Positions 6,589-13,071 are shown, numbered from the stretch's first letter. The stretch is 13,071 nt of DNA from Pseudomonadota bacterium (GCA_023409795.1 JAEYQX010000077.1:1-13071), one strand, 5' to 3'. Translations and numbers: made by a program. The notes: a model not told the origin generated them from the letters alone.

Positions 6589-7805
6589 GCCAGGCCTTTG
6601 CCTATGTCGGGGTCAATGGTGCCGGGCGTCAGGTCACCGGCCGGTTGACCGCAGCCTCGGCCGAGGAGGCGCGCCGCCAGCTGGAGCGGCGTCACCTGCT
6701 GGTGCTGGACCTGTCCGAGACGGATGCCGTGGCTGAACCGGCACGCCGGGCCGAGGCGGCTGGCCGCCAGCGCCTGTCGGCCAAGGCCCTGGCCCTGACC
6801 ACGCGCCAGCTGGCCACCCTGGTGGCCGTGGCCCCGCTTGAGGAAGCCCTGCGGACCCTGGTGGCCCAGGCCGACCGGCCCAGGGTCAAGACGGTGCTGG
6901 GCCGGGTTCATGCCTCCCTGCTGGAAGGCCGCAGCCTGGCCGATGCCATGGCGGCCCAGGGCGCAGCCTTTCCGCCCCTTTACCGCGCCATGGTCCGGGC
7001 GGGCGAGACCTCGGGAGCCCTGGCCCCCATCCTGGAGCGCCTGGCCGAGGGGCTGGACCATGAGCAGCAGATCCGGGGCAAGGTCATCACCGCCCTGGTC
7101 TATCCGGTCATGCTGGCGGTCGTGGCCATGGGGGTGGTCATCGCCCTGATGACCTTCGTGGTGCCCAAGGTGGTCGAGCAGTTCGACAGCATGGGCCAGA
7201 CCCTGCCGTTGCTGACGCGCGGCATTATCGCCCTGTCCAACCTGATGACGTCATGGGGCTGGCTGGTGCTGATCCTGCTCGGCGCGGGGGTGGCGGGGCT
7301 GTTCCTGGCGCGGCGGCGCGAGGCCTTTTGCCTGAAGACCGATCGCATGGTGCTGAAGATGCCGGTGATCGGGGCCCTGGTCCGCGACCTGCACGCGGCC
7401 CGCATGGCGCGGACCCTGTCGACCATGATCTCGGCAGGCCTGCCGGTCATGGAAGGGTTGAACATCACCGCGCGCACCGTCTCCAACCGGGCCCTGCGCC
7501 AGGCGACCGAGGCCATGGCCGACGCCGTGCGCGAGGGCGGCGGCCTGTCGGCGGCCATGAAGCGGGCCGGGGTCTTTCCGCCCGTCCTGATCCACATGAC
7601 CTCCTCAGGCGAGGCCTCGGGCCAGCTGGAGCCCATGCTGGCCCGCGCCGCCGACTACCTGGACCGCGAGTTCAGCACCTTTACCTCGGTCATGCTCAGC
7701 CTGCTTGAGCCGGCCATCATCGTCATCATGGGCGGGGTCGTCGCCCTGATCGTCCTGTCCATTCTCCTTCCCATTCTGCAGATCAACACCCTGGCCCTGG
7801 GGTGA
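6585..7805 (+). CDS. gspF: Type II secretion system inner-membrane platform protein GspF
   Basis: GspF is the polytopic inner-membrane core of the assembly platform. It interacts with GspE and GspL and is thought to act in adding pseudopilin subunits. The 406 residues match the family. A short N-terminal cytoplasmic region (FAYVGVNGAGRQVTGRLTA) precedes two repeated T2SSF helical domains, each with a GE(T/A)SG motif (RAGETSGAL, SSGEASGQLEPML). Membrane segments lie near residues 167-195, 224-242 and 373-400. The start is GTG at 6585, overlapping the gspE stop by 4 nt, with AGGAG 7 nt upstream. The region LATLVAVAPLEEAL seems one residue shorter than the usual LATLVAA-x-LPLEEAL of the family, as I recall it, with no frame disruption. 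Confidence 0.96.
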   Translation: MSQAFAYVGVNGAGRQVTGRLTAASAEEARRQLERRHLLVLDLSETDAVAEPARRAEAAGRQRLSAKALALTTRQLATLVAVAPLEEALRTLVAQADRPRVKTVLGRVHASLLEGRSLADAMAAQGAAFPPLYRAMVRAGETSGALAPILERLAEGLDHEQQIRGKVITALVYPVMLAVVAMGVVIALMTFVVPKVVEQFDSMGQTLPLLTRGIIALSNLMTSWGWLVLILLGAGVAGLFLARRREAFCLKTDRMVLKMPVIGALVRDLHAARMARTLSTMISAGLPVMEGLNITARTVSNRALRQATEAMADAVREGGGLSAAMKRAGVFPPVLIHMTSSGEASGQLEPMLARAADYLDREFSTFTSVMLSLLEPAIIVIMGGVVALIVLSILLPILQINTLALG

Positions 7806-7807
7806 GC

Positions 7808-7811
7808 GAGG
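7808..7811 (+). promoter_or_regulatory. Ribosome binding site deciding the gspG start
   Basis: GAGG lies 5 nt before ATG 7817, in the 11-nt gap after the gspF stop. It favours ATG 7817 over the in-frame GTG at 7802, although the GTG would give a GTGA overlap like the one at gspE/gspF. Confidence 0.55.
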
Positions 7812-7816
7812 TAGGC

Positions 7817-8296
7817 ATGAGCCATCTGATCCAAGGTCTTCGTCAGCGTCGCCAAACCCTTGAGCAGCGCCAGCAGCAGCGCGGGGGCTTCACCCTGGTC
7901 GAGCTGCTGGTGGTCATTGTCATCATCGGCCTGCTGGCCACGGTGGTGGCCATCAACGTCCTGCCCAGCCAAGACGCGGCCATGACCAGCAAGGCGCGCG
8001 CCGACATCGCCGTGCTGGAACAGGCGCTGGAGACCTATCGCCTGGACAACCTCAGCTTCCCGACGGACCAGCAGGGGCTGGCGGCCCTGTCTGCGGCTCC
8101 CGCCGACCTGGCCCGCCCTGAACGCTATCGCCAGGGAGGCTATGTGCGCCGCCTGCCCGAGGACCCGTGGGGCAATCCCTACCAGTACAGCCGCACCAGC
8201 CGCCACGGCGGGGCCTTTGACGTCTGGTCCCTTGGCGCGGATGGCAAGGAGGGGGGCGAGGGGAATGATGCCGACATCGGCAACTGGAACCTCTAG
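7817..8296 (+). CDS. gspG: Type II secretion system major pseudopilin GspG
   Basis: GspG is the major subunit of the periplasmic pseudopilus that pushes substrates through the secretin. The 159-residue precursor has a 24-residue Arg/Gln-rich leader ending in RGG, cut before Phe25 by the prepilin peptidase. The class III motif GG/FTLVELLVVIVIIGLLATVV follows, with the conserved Glu at mature position 5. The C-terminus has the GspG signature DPWGNPYQY and the calcium-binding loop beginning DVWSLGADGKEGGEG, with acidic residues Asp135, Asp142, Asp151 and Asp153. Mature length is about 135 residues, normal for GspG. The leader is longer than in many homologues and would be 29 residues from GTG 7802. 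The gene's 3' end overlaps gspH by 32 nt. Confidence 0.96.
   Translation: MSHLIQGLRQRRQTLEQRQQQRGGFTLVELLVVIVIIGLLATVVAINVLPSQDAAMTSKARADIAVLEQALETYRLDNLSFPTDQQGLAALSAAPADLARPERYRQGGYVRRLPEDPWGNPYQYSRTSRHGGAFDVWSLGADGKEGGEGNDADIGNWNL
7886..7911 (+). repeat. 26-nt exact direct repeat, copy 1 (gspG pseudopilin motif)
   Basis: This 26-nt stretch, encoding the cleavage-site region GFTLVELLV of gspG, recurs exactly at 8316-8341 in gspH, 430 bp away. Flanking bases differ on both sides. It reflects a conserved protein motif together with identical codon choice. Confidence 0.8.
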
Positions 8297-8726
8297 GGCC
8301 GGGCGAGGCCGGCGCGGCTTCACCCTGGTCGAGCTGCTGGTCGTGGTCGTGATCCTGTCGGTCGCGGCCTCGGCCGTTGTATTGTCCCTGCCAGACCCGG
8401 TCCCGCCCGTGCTGAGCGAGGCCGAGCGGCTGACGGCACGGCTGCAGCTGGCGCGCGAGGAGGCGATCCTGACGAACCGGCCGGTGTCGGTGCGCCTGTC
8501 GCCCCAGGGCTATGAGTTCCAAGCCTTTGACGGAGAAGCCTGGCAGGGGCTGGATGGCCCCCTGCGCGCCTGCGCCTGGCCCGAGCGGCTGGAGGTTCAG
8601 TCGCAGGCTCGTGTCAGCTTTGACCCGTCCGGACTGGCAGATCCCTCGGAACTTCTGCTGACCCGCGACGGTCACCGGGTGCTGATCCGCATCGACGGCG
8701 CGGGGGAGGTTTCCCTTGCCCAATAG
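8265..8726 (+). CDS. gspH: Type II secretion system minor pseudopilin GspH
   Basis: GspH is a minor pseudopilin linking the tip complex (I, J, K) to the GspG shaft. From ATG 8265 the precursor has 153 residues, with an 18-residue basic leader (SRAGRGRRG) cut before Phe19. The motif FTLVELLVVVVILSVAASAV follows, with Glu at mature position 5. The remainder has the GspH features LTARLQLAREEAILTNRPV (N-terminal helix), then YEFQAFDGEAWQ and a beta-rich C-terminus. An open frame extends upstream to 8142 inside gspG, but that would give a non-prepilin extension. ATG 8265 or 8268 lies just after GAGGGG (8258-8263). The start region is dual-coding with the gspG calcium loop and C-terminus. Confidence 0.9.
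   Translation: MMPTSATGTSRAGRGRRGFTLVELLVVVVILSVAASAVVLSLPDPVPPVLSEAERLTARLQLAREEAILTNRPVSVRLSPQGYEFQAFDGEAWQGLDGPLRACAWPERLEVQSQARVSFDPSGLADPSELLLTRDGHRVLIRIDGAGEVSLAQ
8316..8341 (+). repeat. 26-nt exact direct repeat, copy 2 (gspH pseudopilin motif)
   Basis: This is an exact copy of 7886-7911, at the same protein position (the leader cleavage site) but in gspH. Recombination between the copies would delete 430 bp and join the gspG leader to mature GspH in frame. Confidence 0.8.
8705..8710 (+). promoter_or_regulatory. Ribosome binding site for the TTG start of gspI
   Basis: GGAGGT lies 5 nt before TTG 8716, inside the end of gspH. This near-perfect Shine-Dalgarno sequence, with the correct prepilin leader that follows, fixes the rare TTG start. 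Confidence 0.8.
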
Positions 8727-9075
8727 GACACAGGCGCGGGACGGCTTTACCCTGATCGAAATGCTGGTGGCCCTGGCCGTGTTTGGTCTGGCGGCCATGG
8801 CCCTGATCAAGTTGGCGACCGAAAGCGCGCGTCATGCGGCGCACATCGAGCAGCAGACCCTGGCCGCCCTGGTTGCCGAGCGCGTGGCGGCCGAGGTCAG
8901 CCTGGGCCGCACCGTCTCGCGTCAGGGCCAGGCCCAGGTCGATGGCCTGCCTCTGGCCTGGATGGTCGTGCCGGTGATCCGTCGCCAGGGCGTCGAGCTG
9001 TCAGCCGTCCAGGTCTGGCGTGACGATACCCTGCTGGCCGAGCGGCTGGCCCACCGCATCGGCGGCGAGGCCTGA
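8716..9075 (+). CDS. gspI: Type II secretion system minor pseudopilin GspI
   Basis: GspI is a tip-complex pseudopilin that pairs with GspJ and GspK to start pseudopilus assembly. It has 119 residues, usual for the family. A 10-residue leader MPNRTQARDG is cut before Phe11, then FTLIEMLVALAVFGLAAMAL, with Glu at mature position 5. The C-terminal part (LPLAWMVVPV and VQVWRDDTLLAERLAHRI) fits the small GspI globular domain. The start is TTG at 8716, overlapping gspH by 11 nt and preceded by GGAGGT. No ATG or GTG lies in frame between there and the cleavage site. Two nucleotides separate its stop from gspJ. Confidence 0.93.
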   Translation: MPNRTQARDGFTLIEMLVALAVFGLAAMALIKLATESARHAAHIEQQTLAALVAERVAAEVSLGRTVSRQGQAQVDGLPLAWMVVPVIRRQGVELSAVQVWRDDTLLAERLAHRIGGEA

Positions 9076-9077
9076 CC

Positions 9078-9671
9078 ATGCCTGCTTCTGGCCGCGACGG
9101 CTTTACCCTGGTCGAGGTGCTGATCGCCCTGGCGATCTTTGCCCTGATCTCGGCGGCGGGGGTGCTGGTGCTGTCCCAGGTGGCCGACACGCGGTTCAGC
9201 CTGGAGCAGCAGGGCCAGAGGGTTGGCGAGGTGCAGCGGACCCTGGCGGTCCTGAAATCAGACCTGTCGCAGGCGGCACCGCGGCGGGTTCGCTCGGCCA
9301 CGGGACGCCCGATGGTGGCCCCGATCGTGGCGGGCCAGTTGCCGGGCGATCCGGTGCTGGTGCTGGTCCGGGCAGGATGGTCGAACCCGGATGACGACCC
9401 GCGCCCCTCATTGCAGAGGATTGACTACAGGCTGGCGGACGGACGCCTTGAACGGCGCGCCTATACCTATCTGGACGGGGCGACTGCCGGTCCGCCGCAG
9501 GTGCTGATGCGCGGGGTGAAGTCAGCCAGTGTCACCCTGATTCAGGGCCGCTCGGAGGGACCTGGCTACCTGACCTCGTCGGATCGCCCCTTGCCGGACG
9601 CGGTGCGGCTGCGTCTTGAGCTGGAGGCCTATGGCCCGGTCGAGACCCTGTTCCTGGTGACCGAGGGATGA
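9078..9671 (+). CDS. gspJ: Type II secretion system minor pseudopilin GspJ
   Basis: GspJ is a minor pseudopilin that forms the tip complex with GspI and GspK. It has 197 residues, normal for the family. An 8-residue leader MPASGRDG is cut before Phe9, and the hydrophobic helix FTLVEVLIALAIFALISAAG carries Glu at mature position 5. Family segments include EQQGQRVGEVQRTLAVLKSD and the later RIDYRLADGRLERRAY, with LRLELEAYG near the C-terminus. GAGG at 9067-9070 lies 7 nt before the ATG. The gspI stop is 2 nt upstream and the gspJ stop overlaps the gspK start (ATGA). Confidence 0.94.
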   Translation: MPASGRDGFTLVEVLIALAIFALISAAGVLVLSQVADTRFSLEQQGQRVGEVQRTLAVLKSDLSQAAPRRVRSATGRPMVAPIVAGQLPGDPVLVLVRAGWSNPDDDPRPSLQRIDYRLADGRLERRAYTYLDGATAGPPQVLMRGVKSASVTLIQGRSEGPGYLTSSDRPLPDAVRLRLELEAYGPVETLFLVTEG

Positions 9672-10654
9672 GGCGGCAGAACACAGGTGATCGGCGCGGC
9701 ATGGCCTTGCTGACGGTCCTGCTGCTGGTGGCGGTGATGGCGGTCGTCTGCGTCCTGTTGCTGGACCAGGTCCGGTTTTCCGTTCGCCGCGCGACCAATC
9801 TGGAGCATCAGGCGCAGATGCAGGGCCAGGCGGCGGCGGCCGAGGCGGCAGCCCGGCATCTGCTGGCCACGACGGTCCAGTCCGGAGCCACGGGGCAGCG
9901 GCTGCCGCCTGCGGGCCAGACTCAGGTGGTTGACCTGGACAATGGCCAGGTGCGCACCTGGGTGGGCGATGGCCAGGACTGCTTCAACCTGAACAGCCTG
10001 GTCTTCGGCCAGGGCGAGGATTTGCGGCCAAACCCGCAAGGCGCGGCCCAGCTGGTCGAGCTGGGGACGGCGCTGGGCCTTTCGCGGCCGGCCATGGTGC
10101 GCCTGGCCAATGCCCTGACCGACTGGATGGATTCCGACCAGGCCGTCACCGCTCCCGGCGGGGCCGAGGACGCGGACTATGCCACGCGCGCTGCGCCCTA
10201 TCGGACCGCAGGCCTCATGCTGGCCGATGTCACCGAGCTGCGGGCCGTGGCCGGGGTCAGCGCCCAGGCCTATGAGCGCTTGCGGCCCTATGTCTGCGCC
10301 CTGCCGGAGGCGAGGCTGACCCGCCTCAACCTGAACAGCCTGACGGGCAGTCATGCGCCGCTGCTGATGGCGATCAGCGGCGGGCAGATGACCCTGGGGG
10401 CCGCACGCGCCGCCCTGGCCTCGCGCCCGGCCCAGGGCTGGTCCAGCCCCGACGCTTTCTGGGCCCTGCCTGTGCTCAACGAGGTGGTGGCCGATGACCA
10501 GATGCGCGGCCAGACCGTCCTGGCCAGTCGCTACTTTCGCCTGCGGATAGAGGTGGATGCCGGTGACAGCCGCTCGCTTCGCACCGCTCTCATCCACGTG
10601 CCGAACGAAGGTCCGGCGCGCACCGTGAGCCGTCGATGGACGCCCGAAGAATGA
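9668..10654 (+). CDS. gspK: Type II secretion system minor pseudopilin GspK
   Basis: GspK is the large minor pseudopilin that caps the pseudopilus tip. It has 328 residues, as usual. An 11-residue basic leader MRRQNTGDRRG is cut before Met12, and the membrane helix is MALLTVLLLVAVMAVVCVLL. Mature position 5 is Thr instead of Glu, as is characteristic of GspK. The globular region has the family hallmarks DCFNLNSLV, LTDWMDSDQ, a likely calcium-binding acidic stretch (GGAEDADYATRAAPYRTAG) and LTRLNLNSLTGSHAPLL, with the helical SAM-like insertions. It overlaps gspJ and gspL by 4 nt each. GAGGG abuts the ATG directly, so initiation probably depends on coupling to gspJ. Confidence 0.95.
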   Translation: MRRQNTGDRRGMALLTVLLLVAVMAVVCVLLLDQVRFSVRRATNLEHQAQMQGQAAAAEAAARHLLATTVQSGATGQRLPPAGQTQVVDLDNGQVRTWVGDGQDCFNLNSLVFGQGEDLRPNPQGAAQLVELGTALGLSRPAMVRLANALTDWMDSDQAVTAPGGAEDADYATRAAPYRTAGLMLADVTELRAVAGVSAQAYERLRPYVCALPEARLTRLNLNSLTGSHAPLLMAISGGQMTLGAARAALASRPAQGWSSPDAFWALPVLNEVVADDQMRGQTVLASRYFRLRIEVDAGDSRSLRTALIHVPNEGPARTVSRRWTPEE

Positions 10655-11736
10655 CTGACACCCTGATTGTTTTCCTGCCCCGGTCTGTCGCGGACCAGCC
10701 CGTGCCGTGGCGCAGGCTGGGCGCTGATGGCCAGGTGGTCCAGGCCGGGACCCTGGGCGATGATGGCCTGTTGCCTGATGTCGCGGTCCGTATCGCCGTG
10801 GTGCCGGGATCCCAGGTTGCCGTGCGCTGGCTTGATCTTCCCGCCGCCCGTCCGGCCCAGGTCGCTGCGGCGGCCCGTTGGCAGATGGAACAGGCCCTGG
10901 GCCATGACCTGGAGGACGCCCAGGTCATGGCTGGCCAGCACCGCCTTGGCGGACGCCTGCCGGTGGCGGTGGTCTCGCGCCCGGTGCTGGATGGCTGGGT
11001 CGCCTGGCTGGAGGCCGCAGGCCTTGCCGGTGCCCGACTGGTGCCGGACTGCCTTTGCCTGGTGCCACAGGACGGTGCCATGACCCTGGCGCACCGGGCC
11101 GGCGGAGAGATCGTCATTGCGGGCGAGCACCTGTCGGCCACGATCCAGTCCGACTGGGTGCCGCAGTTCGTGGCCGATGGTCAGGCCCGCGAAATCGAGC
11201 CCGCCCTGGTGCTGGACGCCCTGGCCGTCGGCAGCCTGGCCAGCCCGCTGGACCTGGCCCCCAAGCCCGTGGCGGTCAGGAATGGACGCGGGTGGCGGCT
11301 GGCCGCCATGCTGGCCGTTGCGGTCCTGGTCTCGCCCCTTGTCCTGGGGCTTGCGGCCACCGTGCGTGATGATATGGCCGCCCGACAGGCCCTGTCGGAG
11401 GCGGCGGACCGGGCGATTGCCCTTGACCCCGCATTGACCGGCCGGGACGACGCCCTGGCCCAGGCCGAGCGCGACCTGGCTCTGGCACCGCCAGCGGGCG
11501 GACAGGGCAGGGTGCTGGCGGCCATGGCCCAGGCCCTGCCAGCCGTTTCGGGCGCAAAGCTGGCCGAGTTTGACGCCAGCGGCCGCCAGGCGCGTGGCAT
11601 TGTCTATCTGCCCTCGGCCGAAAGCGTCGAGAGCCTGCGCGAGGCCCTGGCCCAGCGGGGCCTGTCGCTGAGCCAGTGTGAGGTCAGCCAGGAGGCGGGC
11701 AGGACCCTGTGCGCCTTTACCGTCGAGGTGCTGTGA
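10651..11736 (+). CDS. gspL: Type II secretion system inner-membrane protein GspL
   Basis: GspL recruits the ATPase GspE to the inner membrane and pairs with GspM. From ATG 10651 the product has 361 residues: a cytoplasmic actin-like domain (about 1-210, with VPGSQVAVRWLDLPAARPAQ and AAARWQMEQALGHDLED), a single membrane segment (RGWRLAAMLAVAVLVSPLVL, from about residue 213) and a periplasmic ferredoxin-like domain (about 285-361). ATG 10651 gives the ATGA overlap with the gspK stop seen elsewhere in the operon. ATG 10636 is in frame and would add MDARR. Neither has a strong ribosome site. The stop overlaps gspM in TGATG. Confidence 0.93.
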   Translation: MTDTLIVFLPRSVADQPVPWRRLGADGQVVQAGTLGDDGLLPDVAVRIAVVPGSQVAVRWLDLPAARPAQVAAAARWQMEQALGHDLEDAQVMAGQHRLGGRLPVAVVSRPVLDGWVAWLEAAGLAGARLVPDCLCLVPQDGAMTLAHRAGGEIVIAGEHLSATIQSDWVPQFVADGQAREIEPALVLDALAVGSLASPLDLAPKPVAVRNGRGWRLAAMLAVAVLVSPLVLGLAATVRDDMAARQALSEAADRAIALDPALTGRDDALAQAERDLALAPPAGGQGRVLAAMAQALPAVSGAKLAEFDASGRQARGIVYLPSAESVESLREALAQRGLSLSQCEVSQEAGRTLCAFTVEVL

Positions 11737-12221
11737 TGAAGACCCTGTCCCAATCGATGCTGTGGTGGTCCGGGCGCTCGCGGCGTGAGCAGGTCATGCT
11801 GGGGGCCATGACGGCCCTGATCCTGGCGGTGGGGCTCTGGTATGGTGTGGTCCAGCCCTTGCGCGAGGCGCGCGAGCAGGCCGCAAACCGCCGCCACGTC
11901 GCCGAGCAGCGGCTGAGCCTGCTGACGCACAGGCTGGAGGTCGCGCGGGAAAATCAGGCCTGGATACCTGCCGATCTGCGCGGGGCGCTGGAGCAGGCCG
12001 GGCGCAAGGCCGAGATCTATCCGCAGATCAGCCCTGGCACCGAGGGCAGGGTGACGGTCGAAGCCAGCCGGGTTGATCCGCATCAGGCCATGATCTGGCT
12101 TGAGGCCCTGGACCAGGCGGGGGTTAGCCTGACCGCCCTGCGCATCGTGTCCTACGAGGATGGAGCCCTGAGCCTGACCGCCTCGACCCTGTCACAAGAG
12201 GCCGGGCCTAGTGGAGCTTGA
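11736..12221 (+). CDS. gspM: Type II secretion system inner-membrane protein GspM
   Basis: GspM is a bitopic inner-membrane protein that stabilises GspL and connects the platform to the periplasm. The 161 residues match the family. A short cytoplasmic start with WWSGRSRREQ, one membrane segment (MLGAMTALILAVGLWYGVVQ) and a coiled, charged linker (LREAREQAANRRHVAEQRLS) precede a periplasmic ferredoxin-like domain (VTVEASRVDPHQAMIWLEAL). GAGG at 11725-11728 lies 7 nt before ATG 11736, which shares its A with the gspL stop. An upstream in-frame start at 11709 would overlap gspL further and is less likely. This is the last gsp gene seen. Its 3' end overlaps the convergent ndh gene by 14 nt. Confidence 0.92.
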   Translation: MKTLSQSMLWWSGRSRREQVMLGAMTALILAVGLWYGVVQPLREAREQAANRRHVAEQRLSLLTHRLEVARENQAWIPADLRGALEQAGRKAEIYPQISPGTEGRVTVEASRVDPHQAMIWLEALDQAGVSLTALRIVSYEDGALSLTASTLSQEAGPSGA

Positions 12222-13071
12222 GCCGTCCGGATGCGCGCTTTGAGAACAGGCGGGCCAGGCCCATCAGCAGGGTGCGCCTGAGTCCCACGACGGTGCGATA
12301 GTGGTCAAAACGTATGCCCGCATAGAGGCTGCGGGCGACCAGGCCCTCGACCATGAAGCCTTTGCCCAGCAGGCCACCCATCAGGGAGCCGACGGCTCCG
12401 TAGTGGCTGAGGGACACCAGGGCACCGCGGTTGCGGTAGCGGAAGGGGCCGGGCTCGCGGTCCTGTAATAGGGTCCGCGCAAGATAGCGGGCCTGTTGTG
12501 ACGCGACCTGGGCGGTGGGAGGCAGGGCACCGCTGGACAGTTGGGCGCAATCGCCCATCGCATGGATGCCAGGGTGCGAGGTGCGCAGGCGATCATCCAC
12601 CAGGATACGGTTCAAGGGCCCGGTTTCGAGGCCCAGGTCGAGGTTGCGGCTTGAAGCCAGGACCCCTGCGGCCCAGACGACGGCATCAGCCTTGATCGGC
12701 CCCTCGCTGGTCTGCAGGCCCGCTGGCGTGGCTTCCACCACGCGGGTGTTGACGCGGATCGACACGCCGCGCCGCTCAAGCTCGGCGTGCACATCGCGCG
12801 AGAGGTCGGCAGACAGCCCGCCCAGGATCCTTGATCCCGCCTCGACCAGAGTCACCTTCAGCTGGAAATGGTGCGAGGGGTGCAGGCCCAGGGAGAGCTC
12901 GCGATGGCCAGCCAGGATCTCGGCCGCCAGCTCCGTGCCCGTGGCCCCCGCACCGACGATGGCAATCGACAGCTGAGAGCGGGCACCATAGGCCGCTTCA
13001 AGGAACATCTGGATCAGGCGCGCATGAAACAGGCGCGCGTCCTCGGCGTCCTCCAGCACATAGGCGTGAGC
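12208..13071 (-). CDS. ndh: Type II NADH dehydrogenase (NADH:quinone oxidoreductase), C-terminal part
   Basis: This single-subunit flavoprotein passes electrons from NADH to quinone at the inner membrane without pumping protons. 287 residues are visible. The N-terminal FAD-binding part, roughly 145 residues going by the usual length near 430, lies beyond the right window edge. The GTG at 13059 is an internal Val, because the frame continues upstream as AHAY. Seen are the NADH-binding GxGxxG (IAIVGAGATGTELAAEI), VVWAAGVLAS, the FAD-contacting HAMGDCAQ, and a C-terminal membrane-anchoring region (GALVSLSHYGAVGSLMGGLL) ending in RLKLH. From memory, the E. coli Ndh C-terminus has the same layout and ending. 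It is convergent with the gsp operon and unrelated in function. Confidence 0.92.
   Translation of the reverse strand, partial: AHAYVLEDAEDARLFHARLIQMFLEAAYGARSQLSIAIVGAGATGTELAAEILAGHRELSLGLHPSHHFQLKVTLVEAGSRILGGLSADLSRDVHAELERRGVSIRVNTRVVEATPAGLQTSEGPIKADAVVWAAGVLASSRNLDLGLETGPLNRILVDDRLRTSHPGIHAMGDCAQLSSGALPPTAQVASQQARYLARTLLQDREPGPFRYRNRGALVSLSHYGAVGSLMGGLLGKGFMVEGLVARSLYAGIRFDHYRTVVGLRRTLLMGLARLFSKRASGRLKLH

Noticed and set aside
7859..7883. CAG-rich stretch in the gspG leader as a trinucleotide repeat
   Set aside because: It is only a few imperfect repeats coding for Gln in the leader, too short and irregular to call a repeat tract.
8142..8264. 41-residue N-terminal extension of gspH inside gspG
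   Set aside because: It lies entirely in the out-of-frame coding sequence of gspG and would place a long non-prepilin region ahead of the leader. ATG 8265/8268 gives a proper leader.
9629..10597. 322-codon antisense open frame inside gspK
   Set aside because: It lies fully opposite a well-supported gspK, with no motif and no ribosome site that stands out.
12199..12209. AGGCC-G-GGCCT palindrome as a terminator for gspM and ndh
   Set aside because: The 1-nt centre leaves only a very short stem once a loop is allowed, and there is no T-tract on either side.
13057..13059. GTG 13059 as the start of the minus-strand NADH dehydrogenase
   Set aside because: The frame stays open to the window edge and the N-terminal FAD-binding half of the family is missing, so this is an internal Val of a gene cut by the window.

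Overview
The window is high-GC bacterial DNA. Third codon positions are strongly G/C, reading frames are long and unbroken on the main strand, and many antisense frames are open by chance. A TonB-dependent receptor, a compact type II secretion (T2SS) operon and a type II NADH dehydrogenase together suggest an alphaproteobacterium, most likely of the Caulobacterales (Caulobacter/Brevundimonas/Phenylobacterium type). That placement is inference from gene content and base composition, not from a marker gene.

Layout. (1) 1-1995, + strand: the 3' part of a TonB-dependent outer-membrane receptor, cut by the left window edge and followed by a small hairpin (2017-2033) and a strong intrinsic terminator (2041-2078). 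(2) 2079-2226: a non-coding leader or promoter region with an 8-bp inverted repeat and a perfect CTGTCAT heptamer resembling a PhoB half-site. (3) 2227-12221, + strand: eleven T2SS genes in canonical order, gspC-D-E-F-G-H-I-J-K-L-M. Ten junctions either overlap by 1-32 nt or have gaps of at most 11 nt, so this is almost certainly one transcription unit with translational coupling. (4) 12208-13071, - strand: the C-terminal two thirds of ndh, convergent with gspM and overlapping its end by 14 nt, cut by the right window edge.

How it works together. GspD forms the outer-membrane secretin channel. GspC (HR and PDZ domains) links it to the inner-membrane platform of GspF, GspL and GspM. GspE is the cytoplasmic ATPase docking on GspL. 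GspG is the major pseudopilin, and GspH, I, J and K are minor pseudopilins forming the tip of the pseudopilus. All five pseudopilins have a short basic leader ending in Gly. The prepilin peptidase (GspO/PilD) needed to cut these leaders, a GspN and a GspS-type pilotin are not in the window.

I found no undescribed system: the core is a complete and ordinary-looking T2SS. The points worth a second look are the leader region and the true gspC start, coding overlaps such as the gspG/gspH dual-coding segment, a 26-nt exact repeat between pseudopilin genes, and the convergent gspM/ndh overlap. No tRNA, rRNA, CRISPR array, insertion sequence or attachment site was seen.
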